A DNA stretch of 64,000 nt from CAVQEK01 sp963711495 (GTDB taxonomy: Bacteria > Bacteroidota > Bacteroidia > Cytophagales > Cyclobacteriaceae): positions 1,405,002 to 1,469,001 of the forward strand of contig CAVQEK010000013.1 in assembly GCA_963711495.1 (NCBI GenBank). Direction: 5' to 3'. This document shows, one piece after another, positions 36,718 through 45,769 of this stretch. The number at the start of each line of letters is the position of its first letter. The stretch's first letter is position 1. Both the position numbers and the translations under genes were made by a program. Below the pieces are notes generated by a model. That model ran no database searches and was not told the origin of the DNA. It saw only the letters and a program-made list of their open reading frames with translations.

Positions 36718-37296
36718 ATGAAAAAAATGGCAGTAAAGGAGCGGGTATTGAAAATTGCAAAACAAAAGTTTTTAAAACATGGATTTTATAAAATTTCCAT
36801 GGATAGCCTGGTCAAAGAATTAAGAACCAGTAAAAGTAGTTTGTACAACCACTTCTCCTCAAAGGAAGCATTGGTGAAAGCCGTGATTGACGATCTGAAT
36901 GTTGAAATAAACAGCAAGTTGGAAAAGGTCCTCGATAATGACCGATTGAGTTTCAAGGGAAAACTCATTGCTGTATCTGAATTCACAAAGAATTTATTGA
37001 GCAATGTGAGCGAGGAGTTTCTTAACGACCTCGAAATAAATACTCCGCACATTTGGGACTATTATCAGAATGCAAGATTACAAAGAATCGATAAATACTA
37101 CAGAAAGCTGTTTGAAATAGGAGTAAATGAGGGCATGATTCGGAATGATATAAGCCTTGATCTAATATTGTTGGTTTATTTAAGCCTGACAGAATTACCC
37201 CTCAGAGCGGAACAAATCAATTTATTGAGAATGGATAATGAAAATATTTATGAGGGCACAACAGAGCTTTTTTTGAATGGTATCATAACAAAATAA
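36718..37296 (+). CDS. TetR/AcrR family transcriptional regulator
   Basis: About 192 residues (starts at 36709 GTG, 36718 ATG and 36727 ATG are all possible). The DNA-binding helix-turn-helix is clear: ILKIAKQKFLKHGFYKISMD, then LVKELRTSKSSLYNHFSSKE, then LVKAVIDDL. The ligand domain is not assigned. It follows the SRPBCC gene closely and precedes the metallo-hydrolase gene. Palindromic GTAC-centred sites lie before both the operon and the hydrolase gene, so the regulator probably controls both. Confidence 0.85.
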   Translation: MKKMAVKERVLKIAKQKFLKHGFYKISMDSLVKELRTSKSSLYNHFSSKEALVKAVIDDLNVEINSKLEKVLDNDRLSFKGKLIAVSEFTKNLLSNVSEEFLNDLEINTPHIWDYYQNARLQRIDKYYRKLFEIGVNEGMIRNDISLDLILLVYLSLTELPLRAEQINLLRMDNENIYEGTTELFLNGIITK

Positions 37297-37312
37297 AAAA
37301 TTTTATCATAAA

Positions 37313-37340
37313 TAGTACTGAAAAAACTTAAATAGTACAT
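37313..37340. promoter_or_regulatory. Probable TetR site 2, upstream of the metallo-hydrolase
   Basis: Two TAGTAC boxes start at 37313 and 37333. Their GTAC centres are 20 bp apart, the same spacing as in the perfect inverted repeat at 36204-36235. The flanks are less symmetric. The position, just before the hydrolase gene, fits a second operator of the same regulator. Confidence 0.55.
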
Positions 37341-37358
37341 AATATTTTAAATTTAAAA

Positions 37359-38219
37359 ATGAAGATTATGAAAATTCACAGAATTGAAACCGGAAAAGTA
37401 CGAATCAAGGAAAATCAGTTACAACGATCAGATGGAATTGCCCCCAAAATGGCAAAAGTATTGTTTGGTAAGAATTGGTCATCCTGGCTCCCTATTTATG
37501 CCTGGGTAATTGAACATCCGGAAGGCATAATCGTCGTGGATACCGGCGAAACCCACAAGACCAAAAGCCCTGGTTATTTACCCAAATGGCATCCTTATTA
37601 CGCCATGGCGGTTGACTTTGATGTAAAGCCTGAGGATGAGATTGGTCCGAAATTGAAGAATATGGGAATTGATCCAGTCAAAGATGTTAAAAAGGTGATC
37701 ATGACACACCTGCATACCGATCATGCGGGTGGCATGTATCATTTTCCAAATTCTGAAATTATGATTAATAGCAATGAATATAAATTAGCCACTGGTATAT
37801 CTGGAATTCTTTCCGGTTATCTGCCGCATCGATGGCCGGCATGGTTAAATCCAAATCTGATTCAATTGCCCAACGAGCCTTTTTATAGTTTTTCACAAAG
37901 CGCAATAGTTACAAATGACAAGAAAATCAGAATTGTGGGGACCCCGGGACATGTGGCCGGTCACCTGTCTGTGATTGTAGAATCGGATGATGTGTATTAT
38001 TTTCTGGCTGGTGACACTTCATATACGCAGGATAACCTGTTACAGTTAATGCCAGATGGTATAGGTACAAGACAGAGCATCGAAACATTACAAAATATAC
38101 TATCTTTTGCACAAGAAAATCCCACAGTTTATTTACCTTCTCATGACCCGGAAGTTCCTGCAAGAATGGACAATATCAAGATTATACCTTGTTACAAACC
38201 ATCACTGGTACGACAATAA
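37359..38219 (+). CDS. MBL-fold metallo-hydrolase (N-acyl homoserine lactonase-like)
   Basis: 286 residues (ATG at 37368 is an alternative). The metal-binding motif is HLHTDHAGG with His 117, His 119, Asp 121 and His 122; GTPGHVAGHLSV supplies another His and LAGDTSYTQ the bridging Asp. YAWVIEHPEGIIVVDTGE near residue 47 and the overall length place it with the AttM/AiiA-like lactonase group, but many such proteins act on other esters or lactones. Regulation by the upstream TetR protein is likely. Whether it quenches signals or degrades a metabolite cannot be told. Confidence 0.82.
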   Translation: MKIMKIHRIETGKVRIKENQLQRSDGIAPKMAKVLFGKNWSSWLPIYAWVIEHPEGIIVVDTGETHKTKSPGYLPKWHPYYAMAVDFDVKPEDEIGPKLKNMGIDPVKDVKKVIMTHLHTDHAGGMYHFPNSEIMINSNEYKLATGISGILSGYLPHRWPAWLNPNLIQLPNEPFYSFSQSAIVTNDKKIRIVGTPGHVAGHLSVIVESDDVYYFLAGDTSYTQDNLLQLMPDGIGTRQSIETLQNILSFAQENPTVYLPSHDPEVPARMDNIKIIPCYKPSLVRQ

Positions 38220-38337
38220 TAATTCTGACAGCCTTTTCGATTATCATCGTTGCAGGATGGGATATACAGAATGCGAAGCTTATAAAATGCAGATAATACG
38301 AAATAATTATCTTTACGGGATTAATTCGATATTATTT

Positions 38338-38997
38338 ATGATAAAACATCCATTTCATGTTTTATTCATCGGACTGTTTATTGGTTTATATGCCTGTTCT
38401 GGAATTCGTATTGTCCAAAAACCAATTATCTTCGATGAGACACGCAAAGCATTGTCCTTGCAATATCTTGATGAACGATATGGTATTGAAAAAGATTATC
38501 CATCGATTGATCCCAGGATGGTGGTGATCCACTGGACCGACATTCCGACAGTGGAAGGAACATTCGAGACGTTTAATCCTCCAATACTTCCGAAAAGCCG
38601 AAGTGGCATCGCGGGCGCGAGCAGTCTCAATGTTTCCTCACAGTATCTTATTGGTCGCGATGGCACCATTTATCAATTGCTCCCCGATACGGTATTTGCG
38701 CGCCATGTGATTGGTTTGAACTATTGCGCCATTGGGGTGGAAAATGTAGGCAATGGCAGTAGTCTGCCATTAACTGATGCTCAACTGCATGCAAACATCC
38801 GACTTGTTAAACACCTGTGTAAAAAGTATCCGATTGAATATCTGATCGGTCATTATGAATACACAAAATTTGTTGGTGGTCTTTTGTGGAAGGAAAAAGA
38901 CCCGAATTACCGCACGGTTAAAACAGATCCTGGGGAAGACTTTATGAGAAAACTGCGACATGCACTGAAAAATTACCATTTGAAAGGGGCCTCATGA
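38338..38997 (+). CDS. N-acetylmuramoyl-L-alanine amidase (amidase_2), lipoprotein
   Basis: 219 residues from the ATG at 38338, which gives a lipoprotein signal (FIGLFIGLYACSG, lipobox Cys about 20); the frame from 38107 runs back into the hydrolase gene. The amidase_2/PGRP fold is seen in MVVIHWTDIPTVEGTFETFN (first zinc His), SSQYLIGRDGTIYQLLPDT, NYCAIGVENVGNG and LIGHYEYTKF (second His). It cleaves the peptide stem from peptidoglycan and may serve in cell-wall recycling. It follows the hydrolase by 118 bp. Confidence 0.87.
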   Translation: MIKHPFHVLFIGLFIGLYACSGIRIVQKPIIFDETRKALSLQYLDERYGIEKDYPSIDPRMVVIHWTDIPTVEGTFETFNPPILPKSRSGIAGASSLNVSSQYLIGRDGTIYQLLPDTVFARHVIGLNYCAIGVENVGNGSSLPLTDAQLHANIRLVKHLCKKYPIEYLIGHYEYTKFVGGLLWKEKDPNYRTVKTDPGEDFMRKLRHALKNYHLKGAS

Positions 38998-39155
38998 CAA
39001 ACCCGGATATTAAACGGAATACAATTGGGCACTACCTATAAAAAGTGTGAAGACATGCTGCAAATTGAATTACTGAAATAACACAACGGACTTTTGGTTG
39101 TTTAGGTATTAATATTAAATGTTTAATATTCAGTAATTTTTGTTCAAAATGGCTT

Positions 39156-41321
39156 ATGGCAGATAACCCACCTCAGGAAGAAAATAACGATGCCCAACAA
39201 AAACAGCGTGAAGCTTCCACGGAAAGTACACCAAAAAAAAGAAAACCCGATCATGCCTCAACAATAGACCAATCTGATCAAAAAAATGAATTTATATCCA
39301 AAATTTCGGTTGCAGGTTTGCTGATAAGCGTAGGGATTGTTTTTGGGGATATAGGCACCTCACCGCTCTATGTGCTCAAAGCCATTGTACACAATGATAC
39401 GATGACGCAAGACCTGGTACTGGGTGGACTTTCCTGTGTATTCTGGACACTTACTATACAAACCTCACTCAAATATGTGTTTTTAACGTTGCGCGCCGAT
39501 AACAATGGTGAAGGAGGATTGCTGGCGTTGTATGCCCTAGTGAGGAAGCAAAAAAAATGGTTGACAATACCGGGTATCATCGGTACTTGTGCCCTTTTAG
39601 CGGATGGACTGATCACGCCACCTATTTCTGTGACCTCAGCGATCGAAGGCCTCAGATATGTGCAGCATGACATCCCGGTAATACCGATCGTTATAGCCAT
39701 CCTGGCTGCGCTTTTTATTTTTCAGCAATTCGGTACCCAGGTCGTTGGTAAAGCATTTGGCCCGATCATGGTAGTTTGGTTTCTTTTTCTTGGGGTAATG
39801 GGCTCACTACAAATCACAAATTTTCCGGCAGTGTTCAAGGCCTTAAATCCTTATTATGCTTATGATTTATTGGTAAAATATCCAGGGGGATTCTGGCTTT
39901 TAGGGGGTATTTTTCTCTGTACTACCGGAGCTGAGGCGCTCTATTCTGACCTGGGACATTGTGGCAGAAAGAATATCCAGGTCAGTTGGATATATGTAAA
40001 AACAGCCTTGTTACTTAATTATTTTGGTCAGGGAGCCTGGATGATGACGCATATAGGGGAACAATTGAATGGCCGAAATCCTTTTTATTTCATTTTACCA
40101 GATTGGATGCTTATGCCGGGAATTATTCTGGCCACCATTGCCACCATCATCGCCAGTCAGGCGCTGATTAGTGGATCTTATACCTTAATTAAAGAGGCTA
40201 TGGGTTTGCATTTGTGGCCTAATGTAAAAATCGCATATCCAACGGCGCTTAAAGGACAATTGTATATTCCCAGTGTGAATTGGTTGATGCTGATCGGTTG
40301 TGTTGGAATTGTGTTGTTTTTCCAGAAATCCGAAAATATGGAGGGGGCCTATGGCCTAACCATTACCATTACCATGATCACAACAACCCTGTTACTCAGT
40401 TTTTATTTGCACAGTATTAAAGCGCCACTCCTGTTTTCTTTGGGAGGCTTTATTTTATTCCTGTCTGTTGAATCTTCTTTTCTCGTTGCAAACCTGCAAA
40501 AAATCGCCAATGGTGGTTGGTTAACCCTTACCATAACCATTGTATTGTCGGCTATTATGTTTATATGGTTACAGGGAACAAATATTAAACGAAGATATAC
40601 GTCATTAAAAAGCATCGAAGATTACCTGCCGATGTTCAAGGATTTAAGCGAAGATGAATCAGTTCCAAAATTTGCCACTCACCTGATTTACCTGACCCAA
40701 TCCGACAAAGATTATAAGATGGAGCAAAAAGTATTATTTTCCATATTCAATAAAAACCCGAAACGTGCGGATGTATATTGGTTTATTCATGTCAATGAAA
40801 TCGATCATCCCAATACTAAAGAATATGAAGTGGTACACTTAGTGCCTGGTAAAGTGATCATGATCCAGTTTCATTTGGGTTTTAGGGTGGCACACAAGAT
40901 CAATCTTTATTTCCGTCGCATATTTGAAGATATGGGCCAAAAAGATGAAGTAGATATAAAAACACGTTATTCCTCCCTCAAGAAATATGACCTTACCGGC
41001 GATTTTCGTTTTGTGCTGATTGAGACAACGCTTACCCGCGATTATGATTTGGAATTTAAAGATCAGGTTATCATGGATTTGTTCAGTATTCTGGAGATAT
41101 TCAACCGTTCACCGGTAAAGACTTTTGAGCTTGATGAAAGCATTACAACGACAGAGAAAGTACCCTTGATCATTTCCGGGGTGAGGGAATGGGATTTGAA
41201 AAGGATCGATCAGACCAGCGAAGCACAAAATGAAAGAAAAGATAAAAACAGACAATTACAGGAAAACATTAGTAAAAAAGGTGACAATCAGGAAAGTGAT
41301 AAATCTTCTAAATCAAATTGA
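39156..41321 (+). CDS. kup: Kup-type potassium uptake transporter
   Basis: 721 residues with about 12 membrane helices. The family signature GIVFGDIGTSPLYVLKAI stands at about residue 53-70, followed by NNGEGGLLALYALVRKQ and TGAEALYSDLGHCGRKNIQ. The charged N-terminal 45 residues (KQREASTESTPKKRKPDH) are longer than usual. The cytoplasmic C-terminal part (FFMQFHLGFRV-like region near 580) is present. It probably imports potassium with protons. No regulator is adjacent. Confidence 0.93.
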   Translation: MADNPPQEENNDAQQKQREASTESTPKKRKPDHASTIDQSDQKNEFISKISVAGLLISVGIVFGDIGTSPLYVLKAIVHNDTMTQDLVLGGLSCVFWTLTIQTSLKYVFLTLRADNNGEGGLLALYALVRKQKKWLTIPGIIGTCALLADGLITPPISVTSAIEGLRYVQHDIPVIPIVIAILAALFIFQQFGTQVVGKAFGPIMVVWFLFLGVMGSLQITNFPAVFKALNPYYAYDLLVKYPGGFWLLGGIFLCTTGAEALYSDLGHCGRKNIQVSWIYVKTALLLNYFGQGAWMMTHIGEQLNGRNPFYFILPDWMLMPGIILATIATIIASQALISGSYTLIKEAMGLHLWPNVKIAYPTALKGQLYIPSVNWLMLIGCVGIVLFFQKSENMEGAYGLTITITMITTTLLLSFYLHSIKAPLLFSLGGFILFLSVESSFLVANLQKIANGGWLTLTITIVLSAIMFIWLQGTNIKRRYTSLKSIEDYLPMFKDLSEDESVPKFATHLIYLTQSDKDYKMEQKVLFSIFNKNPKRADVYWFIHVNEIDHPNTKEYEVVHLVPGKVIMIQFHLGFRVAHKINLYFRRIFEDMGQKDEVDIKTRYSSLKKYDLTGDFRFVLIETTLTRDYDLEFKDQVIMDLFSILEIFNRSPVKTFELDESITTTEKVPLIISGVREWDLKRIDQTSEAQNERKDKNRQLQENISKKGDNQESDKSSKSN

Positions 41322-41334
41322 CCTCAACATGATT

Positions 41335-42153
41335 TCACTGAACACCGGATTTTAATAGTCCGCGAAGCTCGTCAAAGGAGAGATGTATTTTAGTAGTGCC
41401 TTCGGAATATGCGGCAATTTCATAGGGGTTGTACAGAAAGAACAAACCTGTGGAATCCATACCAAAATTATTGTTCAGCATAAATTTGTTGTTGGAAAAA
41501 TTATAGCTGGAATTATTCAAAGCCTTGTCAACAGGGATATTCTTTAATTCCCGAAACTTTTTTTCTGCCAATTGTCTTATTTTTCCGGTATCTGTCACGA
41601 GATCCTCCAGGGGCATTTCCAGTCCGTCCTGTTTGGCATAGATTTTAAAAAAGCAGGCGTAATTGGGGTGGGCGCCGCCGGTGAAATCCTGATAGTTGAA
41701 TTTAATTGTAACTAAATTTTGCGACTGCCAGATCTCATTAGCAGTCATCTTCAAATGCCAACGCTGATGGGATTCAGGGAAATCTTTTTTGAACTGGCGA
41801 TAGCGATCCAGAAATCCATGGGCAATTTCCTCGAAACTATTTTCAGAAATGTTTGTGGCAACAGGTTTGAGCAAGTCCATTACCTCAGACTTTATCTGAT
41901 CATTTAGAATGGCTGCATTTTGATATTTTTCAGGATCAGTAGTTGGATATTCCAAAAGGAAATAACTGCAATTGTCTGATTTTTCAGAGCAATTATCAAC
42001 GCTAAAATAGAAGCGGACATTATCGAAGGTCAGGTTAACAGGTTCTTCTGATTTGAAATCCTGCAGGGTGTTGTCGTGAGATTGATTGTTGCAGGCGATT
42101 AAACAAATCAGCAATGGTATGATGCAGATAATATTTTTTTTCGTTGAATCCAT
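41335..42153 (-). CDS. DUF3298/DUF4163-type lipoprotein
   Basis: 272 residues. Lipoprotein signal IIPLLICLIACNNQS (Cys about 21). The C-terminal half has the RsiV-like DUF3298 pattern: TANEIWQSQNLVTIKFNYQ, FTGGAHPNYACFFKIYAKQ, LEDLVTDTGKIRQLAEKKFR, and LFFLYNPYEIAAYSEGTTKI. Relatives include the anti-sigma factor RsiV C-terminus and PdaC; function here is unknown. It converges with the Kup gene (13 bp between stop codons). It is the last intact chromosomal gene before the cassette array. Confidence 0.78.
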   Translation of the reverse strand: MDSTKKNIICIIPLLICLIACNNQSHDNTLQDFKSEEPVNLTFDNVRFYFSVDNCSEKSDNCSYFLLEYPTTDPEKYQNAAILNDQIKSEVMDLLKPVATNISENSFEEIAHGFLDRYRQFKKDFPESHQRWHLKMTANEIWQSQNLVTIKFNYQDFTGGAHPNYACFFKIYAKQDGLEMPLEDLVTDTGKIRQLAEKKFRELKNIPVDKALNNSSYNFSNNKFMLNNNFGMDSTGLFFLYNPYEIAAYSEGTTKIHLSFDELRGLLKSGVQ

Positions 42154-42260
42154 GTGATTTTTGTTCCAACTTCAGAAAGTGTTATCAGGCCACTTTATAA
42201 GTGTTATTAGGCCACCTTAAAAGTATGGATTATTATTGAATTCCCTGCAAATAAACCCGT

Positions 42261-42683
42261 TTATTCTATTTTCCCTGCAAGAGAAGCAGTTGACGCATCT
42301 TTTTTAAACATATAAAAAGCCTTTCCTTTTTCATTCGTAATCATTAGCCGTTCATTGTCTAAAAAAACAATTCCTTCCGATTGACCCGATTTCCTGAATT
42401 GCTTACATGCGATTGGCGCCAGATGTAAATTGTTGTCATGGTCAAAGGTACTGCGGAAAAGCAATACCTTACCATACCTCAACATGGCAATTGTCTTTTG
42501 GTCGGGGCTGATATCAGCACCGGTAACCTGTATATAGATATCCAATGAATCAAAAGTAAGGGTTGATAGTGGCCAGGTTGATCAGGCAGACAATACATCC
42601 TGATAGGCTTTTTACCCAGATTTTTAGAAAAAATATAAATATGACCCTTTGCCCACAGCATAGCTTCTCCATCGTAGTTCCGG
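42261..42683 (-). pseudogene. Truncated, frameshifted beta-propeller-like gene at the array edge
   Basis: On the minus strand the frame reads VRNYDGEAMLWAKGHIYIFS and so on to about 42565, then shifts to a frame reading TLTFDSLDIYIQVTGADISP to the stop at 42261 (ending ASLAGKIE). The pattern of NYDGEAML, then LYIFSKN-like, then ISPDQKTIAMLRYGKVLLF is that of secreted propeller-type proteins. The N-terminal half is missing: homology stops where the repeat copy begins at 42684. So the array's edge has replaced the front of a chromosomal gene. Confidence 0.65.
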
Positions 42684-42915
42684 ACAGGACAGCTATACCC
42701 AAAAACAGTGAAAATCCCGGAAATGAAAGATACTTCAATAGGGAGATGAGTGATTGAAACCTAAAACCGACTAACCGGCTAGCGACACAGCGATCAAATC
42801 GCCGCCCCAAACCCCCTCTCAGACTTCAAAAAAATTAACTGATTACCCCTAGATACCCCGGATTTGTCAACACTGCATTCATGTTGGGCCTATCGGCCAC
42901 ACGAATGCTTAGTTA
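42684..42915. repeat. Truncated copy A of the recombinase-remnant element
   Basis: From ACAGGACAGCTATAC onward this is nearly identical to the right parts of the elements at 44436-45035 and 50587-51192. The left part, with the recombinase fragment, is missing; a pseudogene abuts instead. It ends in the compact attC-like site 42864-42921. It marks the left edge of the cassette array. Confidence 0.8.
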
Positions 42916-42921
42916 TTAGCG
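42864..42921. other. attC-like site 1 (compact, 58 bp)
   Basis: Starts TTGTCAAC and ends ATTAGCG. Inner arms ACTGCATTC and GAATGCTTAGT pair with two unpaired bases, and GGCC/GGCC forms a second short stem around TATC. The end TTAGCG matches, inverted, the CGCTAA at the other end of the PDZ cassette. The usual G of G^TT is A here. Confidence 0.6.
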
Positions 42922-42934
42922 TTTCGTTAATTAC

Positions 42935-44269
42935 TTAATAATAAATATGTATAAATCGTTTTTTTATCGGTAAAATCATCAAATTCATATTTTTACCATC
43001 ACGTGTTATGTTGAAACTTATAGCTTGAATTTCTGTATCACTATTACATAACAAATAACGAAAACCCGATCCAATTTTATTGACACGTTTAATGTAATTC
43101 GGATAGGTAGTCCAGGTAACAGGATCACTAATCACAGGCCAATACAATTCATCAGTAACAAAATCTTCATATTTTGAAGGGAGTTTATCTTCACCCACCA
43201 CTAAAATCTTATCACCTTTTTTAAGGCCTGATTTATCTGCCGGAGAACCGGGAACAACATCAAATACAGTTCTTATATCCTTTTTGTTATATATTATCCC
43301 TGTGTATTTATAGTATGGATAGTGCATAGTTCCAGGGACTTCATCCCATACAATAGGAAACTGATAAAGACATATTTCAAAATAACCAGCACACTCATTA
43401 TTTATAATTAACTCCTCGTCTGATGTTTTGGATATTGAAGCCTGCCAGACAACCGGAGGTAATTTACTTGTTTTTATTTCATCCGCTTCTAACATCTTTA
43501 TATTCAGCGAAAGTAAATAAGTTACTTTCGTTTGTCCATCAATGGTTTTAGATTCGGTAATTGAAACCGGAATATATCCCCAATACCAGTTATAGGATTT
43601 TGCAATTCTTGTGCTGGTTATTTGCTGAGGGGGAGTATATTGCTCTTTTTTACCTGAATAATAATTCATGATTATCAGCAAGTCAGGATTTTCCTGGTTT
43701 CTGCTTAATCCAAGCTCATCTAGTTGCTTGCCAAATTCTGCAAAAATTTTCTTTTCTAATAAGGGATTTTCAACTGAGGTATATTCAAAATCATAGGTTT
43801 TATACTTAGAAAAATCTTTGGTATTATCACTTAATAACGATAGCCCCCAAGCACCATAATTCTTTGGCGTTTCGCCACGACACATCATTTTATCCAATAA
43901 AATTCCTTCAGTTAAATAATCATCAGGACTATTTACATTATTAATAAGAGGAACTTCAATATCCATTACTTTAGCCAGGCGATTTATGTTGAGTTTTAGA
44001 TAAGGCCCGGAATAAGTGTTTAGTCTACTGAGTGGGTCAGGAATATCCAAGACTTTTGTGTTGTCAATTTGATTTATTCTGTCGCCAATTCTTAACCCTG
44101 CAATATTTGCTAAGGAACCTGGAACAACTTCAGTAACTTTTAAGAATTGTTTATCAGAACTTATTTGAGTTGTAAAACCCCAAAAACTTACATTTGAACT
44201 AAGTGTTTGAGAAAAACATAAAATAGTGCTTAAAGCGACCATAAATGTTGTTAATAGAATTTTTTTCAT
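42935..44269 (-). CDS. PDZ-DUF4136-PDZ secreted protein (cassette gene)
   Basis: 444 residues with a signal peptide (about 1-20, ending CFSQ). A PDZ domain (KVTEVVPGSLANIAGLRIGD, about 46-65) is followed by a DUF4136-like middle part (TYDFEYTSVENPLLEKKIFA, then QLDELGLSRNQENPDLLIIM) and a second PDZ (VFDVVPGSPADKSGLKKGDK, about 338-357). PDZ domains bind C-terminal peptides; no protease domain is seen. It fills the unit 42916-44307, whose ends TTAGCGTT and AACGCTAA are inverted copies. Lower GC than the chromosome to the left. Confidence 0.8.
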   Translation of the reverse strand: MKKILLTTFMVALSTILCFSQTLSSNVSFWGFTTQISSDKQFLKVTEVVPGSLANIAGLRIGDRINQIDNTKVLDIPDPLSRLNTYSGPYLKLNINRLAKVMDIEVPLINNVNSPDDYLTEGILLDKMMCRGETPKNYGAWGLSLLSDNTKDFSKYKTYDFEYTSVENPLLEKKIFAEFGKQLDELGLSRNQENPDLLIIMNYYSGKKEQYTPPQQITSTRIAKSYNWYWGYIPVSITESKTIDGQTKVTYLLSLNIKMLEADEIKTSKLPPVVWQASISKTSDEELIINNECAGYFEICLYQFPIVWDEVPGTMHYPYYKYTGIIYNKKDIRTVFDVVPGSPADKSGLKKGDKILVVGEDKLPSKYEDFVTDELYWPVISDPVTWTTYPNYIKRVNKIGSGFRYLLCNSDTEIQAISFNITRDGKNMNLMILPIKKRFIHIYY

Positions 44270-44300
44270 CTCGTTTGTTTTATTTTTTTCATTTCATGAA

Positions 44301-44435
44301 CGCTAACGGTCGGCGGTGTGAAACGTTGGGGAGTTCGGAGCTACTTAACTATCAAGGTACAACGAACTTAGATACGAGAACCGAGGTTCGAATAACCACT
44401 TCGCCACCAATGTTTTATGACCGCATGTTGAACAA
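44301..44435. other. attC-like site 2 (135 bp)
   Basis: Ends CGCTAAC and GTTGAAC. Arms GGCGGTGTGAAACGTTGG and CCAATGTTTTATGACCGC pair imperfectly. The middle holds GTTCGGAGC and TATCAAGGTACAAC, shared with the other long sites in the array. The recombinase-remnant element starts at its right core. Confidence 0.75.
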
Positions 44436-45035
44436 ATCCTCCTTCGTCGGAAGCTTAGGAAAGTTTCTAACTTAGGAGGATGATTAAATACAAAACATAA
44501 AGATTAAGCTATGAAAAAAAAGTAACACCATCATTGAAAAGGCATGTAAAAATGTGCCTGGTTTTTCTGTTCAGTAAAAAAAGCTTCACAGATCGGTAGT
44601 TGTTGCCGGAAAAAGCCAAAGCACCCTTATCAACTACGCCCGTTGCCTGGCCCATATGGCTTTGTATCTACAGTGTGATCTGCTGGAGCTGGATGATGAT
44701 GCGATCCTGGATTATTTGCATTATCATCGTTTTTGATGAACGCGGCCCACCCCCTGACAAATGGAAATGCTGAAAATATAGTTTTTTTTTCAACGACCCC
44801 GCTCGTAACAGGACAGCTATACCCAAAAACAAAATCCCGGAAATGAAAGATACTTCAACAGGGAGATGAGTGATTGAAACCTAAAACCGGCTAACCCGTT
44901 AGCGATACAGCTACCAAATCGCCGCCCCAAACCCCCTCTCAGACTTCATAAAAATTAACTGATTACCCATAGATACCCCGGATTTGTCAACACTGCATTC
45001 ATGTTGGGCCTATCGGCCACACGAATACTTAGTTA
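44436..45035 (+). repeat. Copy B of the recombinase-remnant element (about 600 bp)
   Basis: Nearly identical to copy C at 50587-51192. It begins directly after the core GTTGAAC (AAATCCTCCTTCGTCGG) and ends in a compact attC-like site. Inside is a broken N-terminal fragment of a tyrosine recombinase: copy C reads VVVAGKSQSTLINYARCPAH then LELDDDAILDYLHYHRF and stops; copy B has further damage. No transposase is left. It looks like a deletion derivative of a unit such as 53477-55881, though of a different subfamily. Confidence 0.8.
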
Positions 45036-45041
45036 TTGTGC
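44984..45041. other. attC-like site 3 (compact, 58 bp)
   Basis: Same sequence as site 1 apart from a few bases. Ends TTGTCAAC and ATTGTGC; the inner stem ACTGCATTC/GAATACTTAGT surrounds GGCCTATCGGCC. TTGTGCGC at its right end recurs inverted (GCGCACAA) at 45524-45531. Confidence 0.6.
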
Positions 45042-45049
45042 GCAGGTTT

Positions 45050-45502
45050 TTATCCTCCCACAATTTTTATTTTTTTATTGTCACAGATTTCTCTGATGTT
45101 CTTCTTTATTTCAATTGATTTGTCCACTGTGGTCGGTAGGTTCAAAGTTTTGATACTATTGTCGTTCAGTTTGAAGTCAAGTTCCAACGACTTGTGGGTT
45201 ATTTCGTTGATGTCTGTCCAATCGATTGATTTTACTTTTTTGAAAATATCTCTGTTGATAATTAGTCCTCGTTCATTGACGGCAATTGTTGGGCTTAACT
45301 TATTCGAAGGATAAAACAAAATTAGACCGTAGAAAAATAGTATTGGTCCACCTACTATTAAAATAAAACCAAGAATTGATGTCCAATGAATCTAAGAGTT
45401 CATTTCCAATATGACTCTAATTCCGATTGCAGTATTTACTACTCCATTAAAGAGTAAAATCCATTTTGTTGATTTGGGTGTTAGTTCAATTATTTTTTTC
45501 AT
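45050..45502 (-). pseudogene. STM3941-like membrane protein gene with in-frame stop
   Basis: From the ATG at 45502 the frame reads MKKIIELTPKSTKWILLFNG to residue 36, meets TAG (45392-45394), then continues in the same frame through a second membrane helix (SILGFILIVGGPILFFYGL) and a soluble domain (SPTIAVNERGLIINRDIFKK, then IDWTDINEITHK) to the stop at 45050. The layout of two helices plus a PH-like domain matches STM3941-type small membrane proteins. The single nonsense codon makes it a pseudogene unless suppressed. It fills cassette 45036-45532. Confidence 0.75.
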
Positions 45503-45525
45503 GTTGTTATAAATTCTCAAGGTGC

Positions 45526-45757
45526 GCACAATGCCCGTGTATGGCACTGTGTGCGCCCACTGGCTAATAGCAAGCAAAATAGTGAAATCTGCCGGTGCTT
45601 CCAAAGAATCTAAGAGGCAGTGCGTTCAGAAGATAAAAACTCCTGCGAACCGAGCTTGGTAGAAAGCAGATCAGTTTCCTCAGCGGCAGATTCACGGTCG
45701 AGTTCCACTGAAACTGGCAAGATGCTCAGTTCACACATGTATCATGACACATTGTGG
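45526..45757. other. attC-like site 4 (about 230 bp)
   Basis: Ends GCACAAT and ATTGTGG. The outer arms pair only loosely (CACAATG against CATTGTG, then scattered matches). The middle, about 45600-45720, is long and has no recognisable gene. Weakest of the long sites; the call rests mainly on the matching cassette ends on both sides. Confidence 0.45.
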
Positions 45758-45769
45758 CCTGTACTTTTT

